A DNA stretch of 64,000 bases from Psococerastis gibbosa (GCA_963971405.1 OZ020485.1:28911921-28975920), one strand, 5' to 3'; counted from the first letter of the stretch, positions 1 to 11,583 are shown. Numbers and translations are program-made. Notes: generated by a model not told the origin, from the letters alone.

Positions 1-888
1 AATTAATAATACATTGAAATTGTTGTATAGTACAAATAATATGTACCAAATTAAACTGAAAAACAAAATAAACTATAGACAACGAATATTAATTATCACT
101 GCCACCTAAATTTTTCGTTTTTATCACGTGGTCACCGCCTTCCCGAAACTGGAAGGCAGGTCAGCCAAGGCGCTTCCTTGTTTATTATGGTTTTGGATTG
201 CGGTGTGGGTTCATTTTAAATAGCTATAATTGTGTAATTTGTCGTGTTTTTTATTTTATATTTGTGTATAATAGTAGTTTGTTTTATATAGTTTTCAAAT
301 TGTTAAGTTTTTTTGTGAAATGTCGCCTGTACGGTTGAAACTAAGCGATATTCTAAAATTGTTTTTTTGGGTCATGCGATCTTTCTGGATGATTGCAGCT
401 GGGCACTGCCGTTGGCTTTAATCTCCGTCTTAATGCATGGTTGGGTTCACCTGAAATTAAAGATAAAATATATTACATGATGCTGATATATGCGACAGGG
501 TTGGTTAAAGAGAAAAGATTTGGTCTAGGGTAGTCTTGTTATGTTCCCTACATAAAAGTAATAAAATTCTAAGCCAAAAGCCTCGATTTGTAAATTAATA
601 TGAGCTGGACTTACACATTTAGACCCGGCATGGAACCAACAGCTCAACTAAGCAGGTTTACTTCCCTTCACGGCCATGGGTCCAGGCACAGAAATTGAAT
701 ATGACCAAGAAACTGGCATTTTCAATAATTAAATAAAAAACCGCAATGGAAATTGCCACCCAAAGCAAAAACGTACAGGGTCTACTTCATAGCTCCCATG
801 AAAAGAATGTTTGTAAGCAAATGGTACACAGCCTACCCTATATCAATGCTTGGAACCAATAATTTAAAATATAAGTAATATTACTTAC
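1..888. other. No gene recognised (region downstream of the THAP exon)
   Basis: AT-rich sequence with no coding stretch I can recognise. If the THAP exon at 889-1135 belongs to a working minus-strand gene, its intron starts here and later exons lie here or beyond the left edge of the window. I could not identify a second exon. Confidence 0.5.
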
Positions 889-1135
889 CTATTTCGTAAT
901 AATCGCTTTCTTTAAAATGCTTGGAACAAATTCTCATATAGTTAGACGCTTTCTTGCTCATTTTTAAAGCTCTAATCCAAGCGTCTCTTCCGTCAATTTG
1001 TTCAACCGCCCCAAATTTGTTGACAATTTTAACAATTTCACGTTTAGGTTTTGGGAACAAGTGAAATGATAGTTCCTTATCTTTCTCCTTATTAGATTTG
1101 CACCCAAAAACACTATAAAACGTTTTATTTACCAT
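889..1135 (-). CDS. THAP-domain protein, probable first exon (partial)
   Basis: The reading frame starts at an ATG at 1135 and encodes about 82 residues resembling a THAP zinc-finger (C2CH) DNA-binding domain. Visible features are SVFGC near residue 12, a central SFHLFPKPKR, a Trp-containing DAW segment, and ICSKHF near the end, which supplies the last Cys and His ligands. The frame runs into ATAG|GTAAGT, an excellent splice donor, so the coding exon probably ends at 889 and the stop eight bases further on is intronic. THAP domains occur in host regulators and in P-element-type transposases; either origin is possible. The first zinc-binding Cys expected two to four residues before GC is a Tyr (TAT, one transition from TGT), so the finger may be defective. 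The rest of the gene was not found. Recognition as THAP is good; functionality is doubtful. Confidence 0.6.
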
Positions 1136-1276
1136 TTTAAAAGAGAATCACACGCCGCGGAATGTAAAAAACAATGGCACATCAACAAAACAACCTGCCT
1201 TACGATTTAGTTCAAACACTGGCCACCAGGCGCGCATTTTAATATTCGTCGCGTATTAAAACATGTAACTAAAAGC

Positions 1277-1465
1277 GACTTCGGTGGCAAGGTGGTAGCG
1301 TGCTTATACTTGTGCAAGTCTCTACACACCTCTTTCTTGTGGTCGGAGACGTGTAACTCGACACAAGTACCTTTTAGGTTACTTAGTGAGGCGATTGAAG
1401 AAGTTAAATCGTATACATTCATAAAATTGTTTGTACGCGATTAACCTTTTTTAAAAATAAAAAAG
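1277..1465 (+). repeat. SINE family B, copy 1
   Basis: tRNA-derived SINE-like repeat with a degenerate A box (GGTGGCAAGGTGG) and B-box-like TGCAAGTCTC about 30 bp on. It then has the shared body around GGTCGGAGACGTGT and a 3' part ending in CATTCAT...GTTTGTACGCGATTAA followed by A/T-rich tail. Six other copies are in this window. It lies directly upstream of the THAP exon. Confidence 0.7.
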
Positions 1466-1819
1466 TAAAAGGCCATTTACACACCATTCTCTCACTATAC
1501 ATAGAATAGAATAGAATAGAATAAATATATTTTTAAAAAAGAATACAAAATAAGTAGGTACAATTTTGTTGCAATTGGAACATACGCCTATAATAGTCGT
1601 GGCAAACACCCTTAAATTTATTTTTTATTTCTGATGGGGCCTGGAAAAGAGCACCTAATTTTTTTATCAGCCATGAAATAAAATTTTAAGTTCGTGATTT
1701 CTTATAATATTTTACAATATTTCATTCCAGGTGATACTCCAATTCATACTACTTCTCCCGTAGTTTCTATGATTTACAATTAATGTATGGAAAGTTAGTG
1801 TAAAGTAGCCGGCCGCCAT
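1466..1819. other. No gene; short TAGAA microsatellite
   Basis: Contains a short (TAGAA)n run near 1502-1524. Nothing else recognisable. Confidence 0.6.
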
Positions 1820-2056
1820 ACCAAGTTGAATCCAGCGGACCAGAGCAGGTTCAAAGCTGCAGATAAATTGGTCGTGTGCACAGTGCCGGTAGGGAAACAT
1901 GGTAGGACTTGTCCTGGTCACCTCCGAACTAATCGTGTGACTTCACTGTGTTTCCCAAGTGGTTCGGAATCCACTATAATCAGGAGGTCCACTGGAGTCC
2001 TATGGGCCCACACCGTGGCCTGGGACTGTGTCCAACCATACTACTACTACTACTAG
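1820..2056 (+). repeat. Interspersed repeat family D/E, copy 1
   Basis: Matches the reverse complement of 9530-9895, and 42204-42390 in part. Shared blocks include CCAAGTTGA, GTCCTGGTCACCTCCGA, TAATCGTGTG and AAGTGGTTCGGAATCCAC. This copy lacks about 65 bp present in copy 2. It ends in GGGCCCACACCGTGGCCTGGG and (TAC)n, the tail also seen at 12041 and 62697. SINE-like; the origin is not established. Confidence 0.6.
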
Positions 2057-2574
2057 TGTAAAGTAGCCAAAATAAGGTAGCCTGGGACTTGTAATAAATA
2101 AAATTATCATACTCGGAAGTTTTGTTGTACTATATGACCCTGACACTTCCATCAGTACACACGCGGCTCCTGCAGAACTCTTCCGCGAGGCTAACGTTTA
2201 CGACTGATCACCATTTGCTTGGAAGCGGGTTTGGCGCTAACAACCTTCGCCAGTTTAAGCCGCGTCTCCACCAACCGAACATACTCGGCGAACAGTGTTC
2301 GCTGGCAAAACGCGATGTTCGTCGAACATTGTTTGGTGTTGGTTTGGTGTAGACGCCTCCTCGAACATTCTGACCGACGTGGTGGGGGAATGGCGGGAAC
2401 GAGATGTTGGCTGTCAAAGTTCGCTCACAGGCCGAACATTTCAGTCGAATTGAAGCCTTGGTCACGCGTATTGCTATAGTTTTCTTCGAAAATGGCAGTT
2501 GAAAACACCATTAGATTAATTGAAGCCTCTGAACGCTACCCTCTACTATGGAAACCCAATGAAAAACAGCATAG
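2057..2574. other. No gene recognised
   Basis: Short open frames exist on both strands around 2120-2480 but resemble nothing known and overlap each other. No repeat partner was noticed elsewhere in the window. Confidence 0.5.
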
Positions 2575-3328
2575 AAAGAACCGGTCCGAGTTTACTCGAA
2601 CATGCTTTCCAATTTATCAATTAGTAGGGAGAGAAAATGAATAATTTCATGGTAAATAATTTTCCTACGGTTAAATTTCGGATATCTCGGGGGGGGGGGG
2701 GTGTCCACCTGACGTCACTGGAGGTGAGGTAACCTCAATATATTTAAAACACATTACAACACAGTAATAATGGCAGGGCAGGCAATGCATTTCAGCGTGA
2801 AGTTTCTATCATTTTTTCAAAAAAAAAAATTTGCGCAAAAGCAAATAGGTTTTTGGGAAAGCCAACTGTCCGGTTTCGTTACTCAACTTTTTTTTACTTT
2901 TTACTTTTTTTACCCCCAGAAGCAAACTATCAAGGGGTAAGCGACCCCCCGCATTTTATCAACATTAAGAACGACTAGAATATATGTGAATTTAAAAGAA
3001 ATCGTTGGAGCCGTTTTTGAGAAATAATTTTTTTTGACGTTTTTTTGGAGTTTTTTGAGAATGAAACCCCCCCAAATTGAGTTAGCCCCAAATAAAAAAA
3101 ATGGTCTCGAGGTATGATTTTTGTGAACCTACATGCCGAATTTCATCAAAATCGACCGAGTAGTTTGCCCGGAAATCGATGCACCGACAGACAGACAGAC
3201 ATTTCGTAAAAACCACTTTTTTGGGTTCCTGGGACCTTAAAACGTATAAATCCGTTGAAATCTCGGAATCGAAAATTTCGACTATCACAAAGCTTTCCTC
3301 ATACTACGTATAAATTGGAAAGCAATAA
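2575..3328 (-). repeat. Interspersed repeat family C, copy 1 (about 750 bp)
   Basis: Reverse-complement copy of the repeat at 49745-50570 and 61738-62592. Read on the minus strand it begins TTGCTTTCCAATTTATACG and passes through a (GTCT)n tract (3186-3201). A conserved run around CAAACTACTCGGTCGATTTTG follows, and it ends in a small hairpin (CGAGTAAACTCG) followed by GACCGGTTCTTT. A motif GCTTTCCAATTTAT occurs near both ends in opposite orientation. Non-coding, non-autonomous element; class uncertain. Its 5' end abuts the MADF fragment. Confidence 0.75.
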
Positions 3329-3769
3329 ATATATGCGCAATGATGCAATTATTGACATTGCGTCAGATGTCGGGTGCAGTGTACTCGATCTGAAGAAGTT
3401 GGAGAGTATTCTAGCGCAATACCGAAGGGAAAAGAAGAATGTTATTACCCATTCTGGAATGTCCACAAGTGATAAAAAGAAACCATGGTGGGGACTTAAG
3501 TATCTTCGGTTTTGGATGATAAATACACACCAAACCGCACCACTTCAAGCTCTGACACTTTGCTGGAAACTGAAGAAGACAAGATAGATGCGGATGAATC
3601 ACAAACAGCTGTAACCCAAGAAGACACAGCCAGTACCGGTGATCGGCTATCTCCATCAACTAGCAAAATATTTAAGCCACCCAAAAAGAAATGTGAAATT
3701 TGTGAACAAACAACTAGCTGTCAAATCTACACGAAACTGCTCACTTTGTTCATCTCTCGCCCTAAATAG
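3329..3769 (+). pseudogene. MADF-domain gene fragment, 5'-truncated and frameshifted
   Basis: The frame from about 3332 encodes MRNDAIIDIAS...SVLDLKK then AQYRREKK...KPWWGLKYLRF. This is the second and third helix pattern of a MADF (Myb/SANT-like) DNA-binding domain of the MADF-BESS type, with the conserved YRRE and W...L.FL. The domain's N-terminal part is missing: upstream sequence is family-C repeat. After LRF the frame moves by one base at about 3510 in a T-run, and an acidic, Ser/Thr-rich linker with a KKKCEICE segment continues in another frame to 3769. MADF proteins are chromatin or transcription regulators abundant in insects. The one-base shift could be a real mutation or a sequencing error. 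The truncated domain could also be an exon whose upstream part is elsewhere. Confidence 0.6.
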
Positions 3770-4442
3770 TAATATAGGAGACGCGGCTTTAGAGTTTAGT
3801 CCCTTTTTTGAAAGCACACACTGTCGACTGCTGTTTAGTTTCCCGCGCATTGGAATCTCTTTATCAGTTGCGTGCTTAGACTCGATTTTGATTCGGGAAT
3901 GATAGATTTGTCTCAAAGAAATTTAAATTTAACCCTTTCTATATTGATACTGAATAAGACAATGATTTTGATGGTGGCGATGAAGTAGGACTGCAGTATA
4001 ATACAGTTAATCCCCATGCTCCTTCTATGGTCTATCCAACGTTGCAATGGAAAGCCTGAGGGCAAGCATCTCTAGAAGGGCGTGATTGCATGTAATTACT
4101 ATGATTGAACTTTGCATCCTGTATGTTCCAACCAAGTGCGGTAAATCTATGATTCTTTTCCCATAATAGTAAAAACAGTACAGTAAGACAACAATGCAAT
4201 ATCGACATTTTTATTGTAGTACAGTACCCTTATTATTCTTCATTAGGCAGCCTTTATGGGGAACCTCCTCCTGACTAATTTGTATCATATAGGTTTATTT
4301 TACATATTACTGTCGTCATTATTATTATTTACTGTCGCAAAAGAGGCAATTACACGTAGCCTGGAATGGTAGAAATGTCAAGCATACTCGCGTTAGTGAG
4401 GTTACGTAAAGCATTTTTTTATAAATGGGTTGTTTTCGTTTT
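3770..4442. other. No gene recognised
   Basis: No coding signal or repeat match noticed. Confidence 0.5.
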
Positions 4443-4683
4443 CATGGACCTAGACCTACTGAAAGTGGCTCAAAGGTCCCTTGTCCAGTGCCAATGACCC
4501 CTTGGATTTCGGACATTATTTGTCTTGTTTCCGTATATGAATTTTTGGCCATTGGCAAAGTGGTATACGGTATGTTCTCGATGTCAATCGGATACAAGCG
4601 ATAATGGATAAGCTGAGAGAAGTTTACCATTGACGCAATGAAACAGGCGAAAGGATGACGTAACCAAGTGCAGATACGAGTCT
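4443..4683 (+). repeat. Repeat family G, copy 1
   Basis: About 240 bp matching 56655-56892 in the same orientation. Shared blocks are CAATGACC/CAACGACC, TTTCGGACATTATTT, TTTTTGGCCATTG, AAGCGATAATGGA and AAGCTGAGAGAAG. No coding content. Confidence 0.6.
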
Positions 4684-5381
4684 CACATATATATCATAAT
4701 ATCTAAATGGGTTACTGATGTCTTCCAAATAGTACCTTAAATAGTAAATACAAAGATAAACTGTCAAAATGATGGGCATTACAATGCAAAGTGTATTAAA
4801 CACATTTGACTTAAGGAAAATATTTTAGTGGCGCCAGCGTTTCTTTATCTGTGAAGCGTTTGGTAATTTAGCTGTTGAATTTGAATTCCAGAGCAGATGA
4901 CTAGCCATTCTGTCAACTACCATCACTTTCCTTTCTTAATGACAACAGAAGACAACCATTTTCTCCAAACAAACCCATTTGATTTAATGAAGGATGAAAT
5001 TAAGAGAGGAGAAAAAACGTCAAGAGTGTTTGAAGATGTAGAAAAGTTGAGGGTTGAATCTTCACCCTCTCTTTTGTTCCTGTGATTGTCTGTCTTTAAG
5101 TTACGTCCCTTTTTTTACTTTGTAGGGTTCGGTCCGTTTGTCTCTCCCGGTTATTTCTATCCTCTTCAGTCATGCACAAATTAAATTAAAAATATCTTAC
5201 CTAGCCTAGGTATAACAGTGTGACTTTCTTCGAGCCTTCTTACTATATTATACGACGCAGCAGTCATCGAGTAGAGGGGGCATTCATTGCATTCATTGTA
5301 TGTGAGTCTAGTTTCCAATGCGTTTCACATGCGTATGATCGGTTGATAGGAATAAAGCCCTGCTGTCACAGTCGCACTCTC
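4684..5381. other. No gene recognised
   Basis: A 62-codon open frame at 4897-5085 has no recognisable similarity. Nothing else stands out. Confidence 0.45.
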
Positions 5382-5754
5382 AGCAGCCCGATCATGGCGA
5401 TTTGGGATTATTATAATACCGGGGTTTATTTAATTGTTTTAAACAAATGAGTGCGAAATGCGTGGGAAATTCAAATTGATAAACTTTTGGTGAGTTTTCA
5501 ATTTTTTTTACCTTAGATGTAGTTAATTAAAATTCGTATTATATTTAAAAATTCTACCTGTACATTTTAATGCTTATTAGTATTTCCTTCAATTATTAAA
5601 CAAAGCAACCATTCTCTTTTATTCTAATAATTTACTAATTTAAATTACCCGCGCATATTTTAACACCGTCACGTGACACCTTATTATTTCTGCGGTATTA
5701 AAAAATAAACCCCGGTAGCTATTACAATAATACCAAATCACCATGCTCGTCGTG
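5382..5754. mobile_element. MITE-like element, 'CCGGGG' TIR family (copy 1)
   Basis: Imperfect terminal inverted repeats of about 45 bp. The left end reads CAGCCCGATCATGGCGATTT...ATACCGGGGTTTATTT. The right end is its complement, AAATAAACCCCGGTA...CAAATCACCATGCTCG. The interior is AT-rich and non-coding. The left end matches the arms of the foldback at 43258-43535 (GATTATAATACCGGGGTT), so the two belong together. Confidence 0.65.
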
Positions 5755-5911
5755 GAAAGTGTTCTAATATTGTATTAATTTTTCATATAATAAAATAACA
5801 GTCATTACACTTCGCACAGCGCCCCAACGGTGTAGGTCTAACGTAACAACTTAAAATCAAAACAAGAAAGCTTCAGCGGGCAAGAGAATCAGAGAAAGGA
5901 TGACATGGAAA

Positions 5912-6035
5912 AAGGGGATTTGAACCCTAGTCTCCACCTTGCCGGGTTGGTATTCAGTCACCAAGGTGCTGCAATAGTCCGCATGCCGTCCGGCAGTGTG
6001 GAGAATCGGGTTCAAGTCCCTTTTCCGTCCCTTTT
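5912..6035. repeat. Inverted pair of tRNA-like segments
   Basis: GGGATTTGAACCC at about 5918 and GGGTTCAAGTCCC at about 6009 face each other. Each sits in a matching block (CTAGTCTCCACCTTGCCGG on the left, CCGGCAGTGTGGAGAATC on the right). Both contain a T-arm/B-box consensus. This looks like a head-to-head pair of tRNA-derived ends; no complete tRNA cloverleaf was found. Confidence 0.5.
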
Positions 6036-7820
6036 TTACACGTCTTTCTTTCTCTAAACTGTTCTATTTTGTGTAAATTATGTGACTTGATTAGTTCACG
6101 ATAACTTACTAAAACTACTCGTACAATGCATTTTTATGAGGACTACTTTCTAAGAATAAATTGTTATTGTAAAACGAGGGGGCTTACTCTGCAAAAGCTG
6201 GGCTCACTGCCATAAAAGCAAGGAAATGGAATAAATTTTATTTGTAATCACCTTAATGGGAGACAAAACAAAACCTGTCATTCCCTCCCCTCTGCTGGGG
6301 GGGGGGGGGGTTGATCGAGGGCCGTTCCTGCAGTCAGCATCATCGTCAGCAGTGTTTTCCACAATTCTGCAAACACTCCCGTTTATTAACAATGCTTCAT
6401 TAACCCTATATTCTACGTTAGTAAAAAAATATACACACTCAACTTTGTCAGCAAGTTAATAGAATGCCACCAGCTTCGACAAGCTACAATACAATTGAAA
6501 ACTGAATAAATCCCTCGGTTGGAAGATATTCCTATTCTTTTCTTATGGTCCTGAATGTGGTGTTGAGAAGCCTTGAGCAGTGGAATTGTGAAATTATAGC
6601 GTTTGCCCAGAATTACATACATTACAACTCCGCAAATTGGTTTAGTAATGGAACATAAAGTCATCACTTATTTATTTATTTATTACATATTTTGTTCAAG
6701 TATCTTATTAATTAATTAATCTATTAATCGGTTTGCTTACCTAATTCAATACCTGCCTTGTTTGCTACTCCCGTAGACCCACAGCATTTATTAACTTTAC
6801 CTGCTGTATGCTGTTCCCAGTTATAATATGAATACTATAATTTTGCTTCCTACCGTAACACAGACATAATGGATATCGTAAGCTACAAACAATTTGTAGT
6901 TGTTCCTATCAGTGATCGTACAAAAAAATATACAATCCATCAAACATAAGTTCCTTACCTTATTATGTTTCATAGGATTATGTTTGATGCTGCATTCTAC
7001 AATATATCAAACATTCGTGAGAATCTTCATATGAATATTTGACTTTATAATTTGGACCAACATCCCATTATCATGGCTGCTTTATGGAATGTTACCTTTA
7101 GACACAGCTAGCTCCTATACTCATATTCTATCAGTGAAGATCCCCTTCCGTTCATTTATTTTTCTCATGTTTGTAATTTCAACTGGATCAGAGTGCCTAC
7201 ACAGTATTTTCTCATTATCTCAGCTGTATTACCATATTGTCATATTTCCCCAGAGCCAGGGTAAAACTAATTTCCATATTGTGTCTCCCACAAGCCGGCT
7301 GCTACTTCCAACTTCGACACTTTTATGAGACATAGGGGAACCCCAACATACCACCTGCATACTGATCAAAATCTCAAAATGGAAACCTCCCCGGCTGTGC
7401 TGTCGTAAACGGCCCTCTCACCTAGAACGGATTTATAAAACCCAATAGCCAGGGTTAGGGGACGTTTAATAACAATACGAAGTCTCAGACACCCCCTTCT
7501 TTTACTCAGTTTGAGAATGTATATACAGTATGCACCTTAATGTATCGTTTTCAATTCTACAAGTGAGAGAATAATCAGAATATATTGTATGCTACAGTAG
7601 TACTGTACGTGGCCTAAACCAAAAGCGCAATTCACCTTGCCGAATTGTTTTATTCTTGCTCCTTATTGTTATTAAAACTTCATTATTGTATATTTTAGTG
7701 AAGTACAGTACTAGCTCCGTCCGTCATAGTTGTAAGTACGCGTAGTAATTAAATATAATTTTTTCTAGTTAAACTGCAGAAATCCTGTTTATTTTTTAGT
7801 TTTCCGCAAACATTTCACTG
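6036..7820. other. No gene recognised
   Basis: AT-rich sequence with a G-run near 6297-6310. Only short, unrecognisable open frames. Confidence 0.5.
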
Positions 7821-8821
7821 CAGGGGAGTAGTTATAGGGGGGTAGGGGGGAACCCCCCCCCCCCCCAATAATCGGTAAAATTGCGAAAGAAAACAGAGTT
7901 CCATACAAAGAAAAAAACTAAATAAAGTTGGTTTAAAATAAGATTGTACTAATGTTTTATTCTTATGTAACCAACTTGCCAACTCGGTGTGTCAAACTTA
8001 TAGAAAAAGGCGCGAGAAATTCAAATTCTAATTGCCACAAGTATCCAACTCATGCAGCTACGTAAACTGTAAAAATAAACAAAACCTTACATGAGTATTA
8101 CATCCTTAAATTATAAATGTTACTGCTGTTAAAATGCGTACAACCCAACTATTGTGCACTTAAATTTTCAAATTTTTCCCCCGGGGGAGATCCCCCCCCC
8201 CCTCTTTCCAGCAATATGAATAAGTATTTAAGCATTCCTTTGTAAATCTTAAAATAAATCTATACTTTGCCGCTGTTAAAATGCGTAAAATCACACTATT
8301 TTGCACTTATAGTTTCAAATTTTTCCCCCGGGGGAGAACCCCGGCCATCCCTGTTTCAAGTAATATGAATAAGCATTTAAGCATTCCCTTGTCAGCTTTA
8401 AAAAATCTATACTTTACCGCTGTTAAAATACGTAAAACCCCACTAATTTGTACTTATAGTTTCAAATTTTTCCCCCAGGGGAGACCCCCGGGCCCCCCTT
8501 CGGTACCAATCTGCATCATGTGCACTGAAAATTAATTTGTCTAGTATCGCTAACAAACACACCAATTGCACAATCGCTAAGAATTAATTTGGCTTGGTAG
8601 GCTACACCCACCTTTCGCGGAATGGCCCCTTCAGAAAATCTGTTCTGGACCCACCCTAGGTAAAAAAATTGATTTGCCCACCTATTGAATAATGTAATTG
8701 TAATACAATGCTTACCTAATCATCCCAGTTATTATTTTGGTAGGTCTATTTTAAGTTTTTTGAGTTGGCAAAATAGACACACCTCCTCCCTCCCAAAAAT
8801 CATGCCTTAGCTACTCCCCTG
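7821..8821. mobile_element. 1.0-kb hAT-like non-autonomous element with internal tandem repeats
   Basis: The ends are inverted: CAGGGGAGTAGTTAT at the left and CTTAGCTACTCCCCTG at the right. The flanks CATTTCAC(TG) and CATTTCAG resemble an imperfect 8-bp duplication, as hAT elements make. Inside, from 8123 on, a unit of about 146 bp is repeated three times. Each starts near GCTGTTAAAATGCGTA and includes TTTCAAATTTTTCCCCCGGGGGAGA and AATATGAATAAG. No transposase. A further unit copy lies at 13440-13585. Confidence 0.6.
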
Positions 8822-9177
8822 CATTTCAGATGTAAGCAGAGGGACTTGGCACACAATGTGAAACCTCAGGCTACCGGAGTAATACAAATAGGCTAATAGG
8901 TAAAATCTAACCCAACCGGGTTCTACAATTAATATATAAAAAACAGCACTCACCAATTCAACGAATTAGCTATTAATATGTGGCTGAGAGACGTGGTATT
9001 AGCAGTAACCAGAATCTCGGCTTGGATCACTAATTTCAGCTGCCTACAATTTAAACAAATATCGAACATAGAAATTGGTGGAAGCGAGCTTCGCATTGAG
9101 GTAGCATCTGCAGTAAGACAAGCCTGCAATTTTCAGCGGGATTCCATCACGAAACCTGACCTCCTAATTAGGGAGAA
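8822..9177. other. No gene recognised
   Basis: A short frame at 8978-9196 has no recognisable similarity; it may be the degraded start of the LINE remnant that follows. Confidence 0.4.
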
Positions 9178-9480
9178 GAGTCAAAATGGGCGATAAGATC
9201 AAGGAGGAGCAGTCAAATGGTCGGCATTGTTACGTCACCGAACTCGAGTCTCTGATGGTCCCAATGACCTGTCCGATCTGCGAAACTCTTTCTACCATAA
9301 CTTGATTCTGCTTCCAAGGGGAGGGGAATGCCGATCACCTATTCAACTGCACTGGCATTGAGGGAGAAAACCGAACTGCGACACAGGGGGGATTGGCCCA
9401 GCTTTACAATGCGGCACGGCGTCAAATGGCCTACCAGCCAAGGACGGGCGTTGGCTGAAGAAGAAGAAGAAGAAGAAAAA
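9178..9480 (+). pseudogene. LINE 3'-end remnant (zinc-knuckle-like) with (GAA)n tail
   Basis: Translating in more than one frame gives MTCPICET and then ADHLFNC, the CxxC...HxxxxC pattern found at the C-terminus of several arthropod non-LTR retrotransposon polyproteins. LAQLYNAARRQMA follows, then a stop and a (GAA)n tract at 9460-9478 that looks like a 3' tail. The two motif halves are in different frames, so it is dead. The family cannot be assigned from so short a piece. Confidence 0.45.
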
Positions 9481-9529
9481 TAATATTAGACGTATTGCTT
9501 TTTCGTTTTTCTGCTAAAATAGATAAATG

Positions 9530-9895
9530 CTGTTGTTGTTTCCAACTCCTGCTTTCAGCATTTCTGCTTTTAAGCAACCCTGTAGGAGGGAGGGAATCCG
9601 TTTGTTAACTTGAGGCACCCTTAGGGCAGATTCCTTCACCTCGGGGAGAAGGGGAGTTGACTGCCAGGGTGGACCTCCTGATAATGGTGGATTCCGAACC
9701 ACTTGGGGAACATGGTAAAGCCACACGATTAAATCGGAGGTGACCAGGACTCGATTTGCACGTAGACTGACTGGTATAGTCTCTGCGCGCTATCATGTCC
9801 CACCATGTTCCCCTGCCAACGTTGTGCACACTACCAATTTTGACTCAGTTTGGAACAGGCTCTGTTCTTGTGGACTCAACTTGGCATGGCCGTTG
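9530..9895 (-). repeat. Interspersed repeat family D/E, copy 2 (longest)
   Basis: Minus-strand copy running from GCCATGCCAAGTTGAGTCCA (near 9895) to GAAATGCTGAAAGCAGGAGTT (near 9548). It holds the shared B-box-like AAGTGGTTCGGAATCCAC. Aligns with 1820-2056 at its head and with 42204-42390 over its tail, so the three copies overlap in a staggered way. Confidence 0.65.
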
Positions 9896-11376
9896 GCTAA
9901 AATAGATAAATAAGAAATTATGCCCTAACAAATTAATGCAATTTAATTTCAGAACTTCATGATGTTTATTTAGTCTGAGAAGGCGAATTAAGTAAATTAT
10001 TTTATTAAAAACACTGTTCCCAGTCTATACAAGACCCCTGATGAAGCTTAAAAGGACACTGCCGGATGGTGATTTCTAAAGATTGAGACTGCTGATTAAA
10101 GGCGATACCGTACTTAACTAATTTGACCAAAATTGTTAGATTTGGTTGACAACCACGCATGTGTCCTTAAATGTTTTCCATGATTTTCCAAAGGCTTTAT
10201 AGATTGCTACTTGCTGGAGATATTCCTTAATCTTATGAATAAATTCTACCTTTTGGAAATGCCAAAGGAAAGTGAAGAAAGCAGCCCGTTTATAATGTTG
10301 TGAGAAATGGCACCCCTGACACCCCTGCTCCAAAAGGTTAAGTCTCCTGTCAACGTGATATATAGAAGGGGCAGATTCTTATAAATCAAAAGCAAACAAA
10401 GACGAGCCTGTAACGACCAAAATCACGCATGGTTTACTAGTCTTCGGCAGAGGATGGGGGCGACAGGGGAGGAGATTAAAGAACAGACTTTTGTTTGTAT
10501 TATCGCTGAATCGCGTGTTGTGCTTCAAATTTGATGGAACTGAAAATTGATATGAATTGGACCCAGGTACGACTTTAGACAAATATTTACCAAACTAATG
10601 CCGGGTATTTTGCTGATTAGAGCATCCAAAATAGCTCTACCAGTCCTCACTAGGCAGTTCTTGTGCATTTTGCGAGCGTATTTTCTGTGGCTTAACTTTT
10701 TTTCCTTCTAGGTAAGTTTCATCAGTCTACTTCTCAAACATACTGTACCTTACAAATCCACCTAGTTGACTTCAGCCTTCAAGTAACACTGGTAAGTATA
10801 CCAACCTTATAGTCATATTAGTAGGTACCTTATAGGTTAAAGGGGCCTACAATATCTGTAGAAATGTTAAAAAATACTCGAATTATTATAATAATATTAT
10901 TATTATATATGGTCTTTAATTGTTCTTGCGTTCTCCTGTCTGTAAACAGCATCTAATGGATGTGCATGACGACGTACAGTACATATAAGATACCAATTTT
11001 GGGAGTCGTTTTAAGTTTGTTTTCAATGTATACAATGTTAACATTTCTCGCAAAACTTTTTGTAGTTTATTATATATTATACGAGTACAGTATGTAGTTG
11101 TCGAATATGCCTGAAATGCCTCAATATGGGCATTAATATTTCATTTATAGGCTATGAACTTTTCTTCTTTTTCTTCCTTTCTGGTCTATTTATTATGTTA
11201 AATTCTGCATAGCCCTTGCCTTTTTATAGCAACTTCCAACATTTTCAGATGGCAGCACTGAAACTTTTACACAAGTGGGAAAAATAGCTGAATTCCACTC
11301 CTAACCTTCAATTATAAATAATTCAGAATGAATGCTTACAAACCCATTTTACCTCTTGAATAATCTAACTCCGCTG
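9896..11376. other. No gene recognised
   Basis: AT-rich sequence, no coding similarity and no repeat partner noticed. Confidence 0.5.
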
Positions 11377-11395
11377 TGTTTTGTAATGTACCTTA

Positions 11396-11583
11396 CCAAG
11401 TTTAATATTTAGGCTACAGCAGCAAGACGCAAAAAGCGCCACACGGCCTTTATCAGTTTGTATAACTCCTTTTAAATTATCTGTAGCGATATAAATAAGA
11501 TCGTCTTTGACAGTAAAACTACTGCTATGTCCATTACCATCGAATGCAAGGAAACGAGAAAGACGTCGATTGTTATCTTGCAC
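11396..11583 (-). CDS. Possible coding exon, unknown protein
   Basis: A minus-strand frame of about 62 codons has fairly protein-like composition (segment FDGNGHSSSF and segment TDKGRVALFASC). It runs into CTTG|GTAAGGT, a plausible splice donor near 11395. It has no ATG; the frame opens at a GTG or continues upstream, so it could be an internal exon. I do not recognise the family. It may be chance. Confidence 0.25.
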
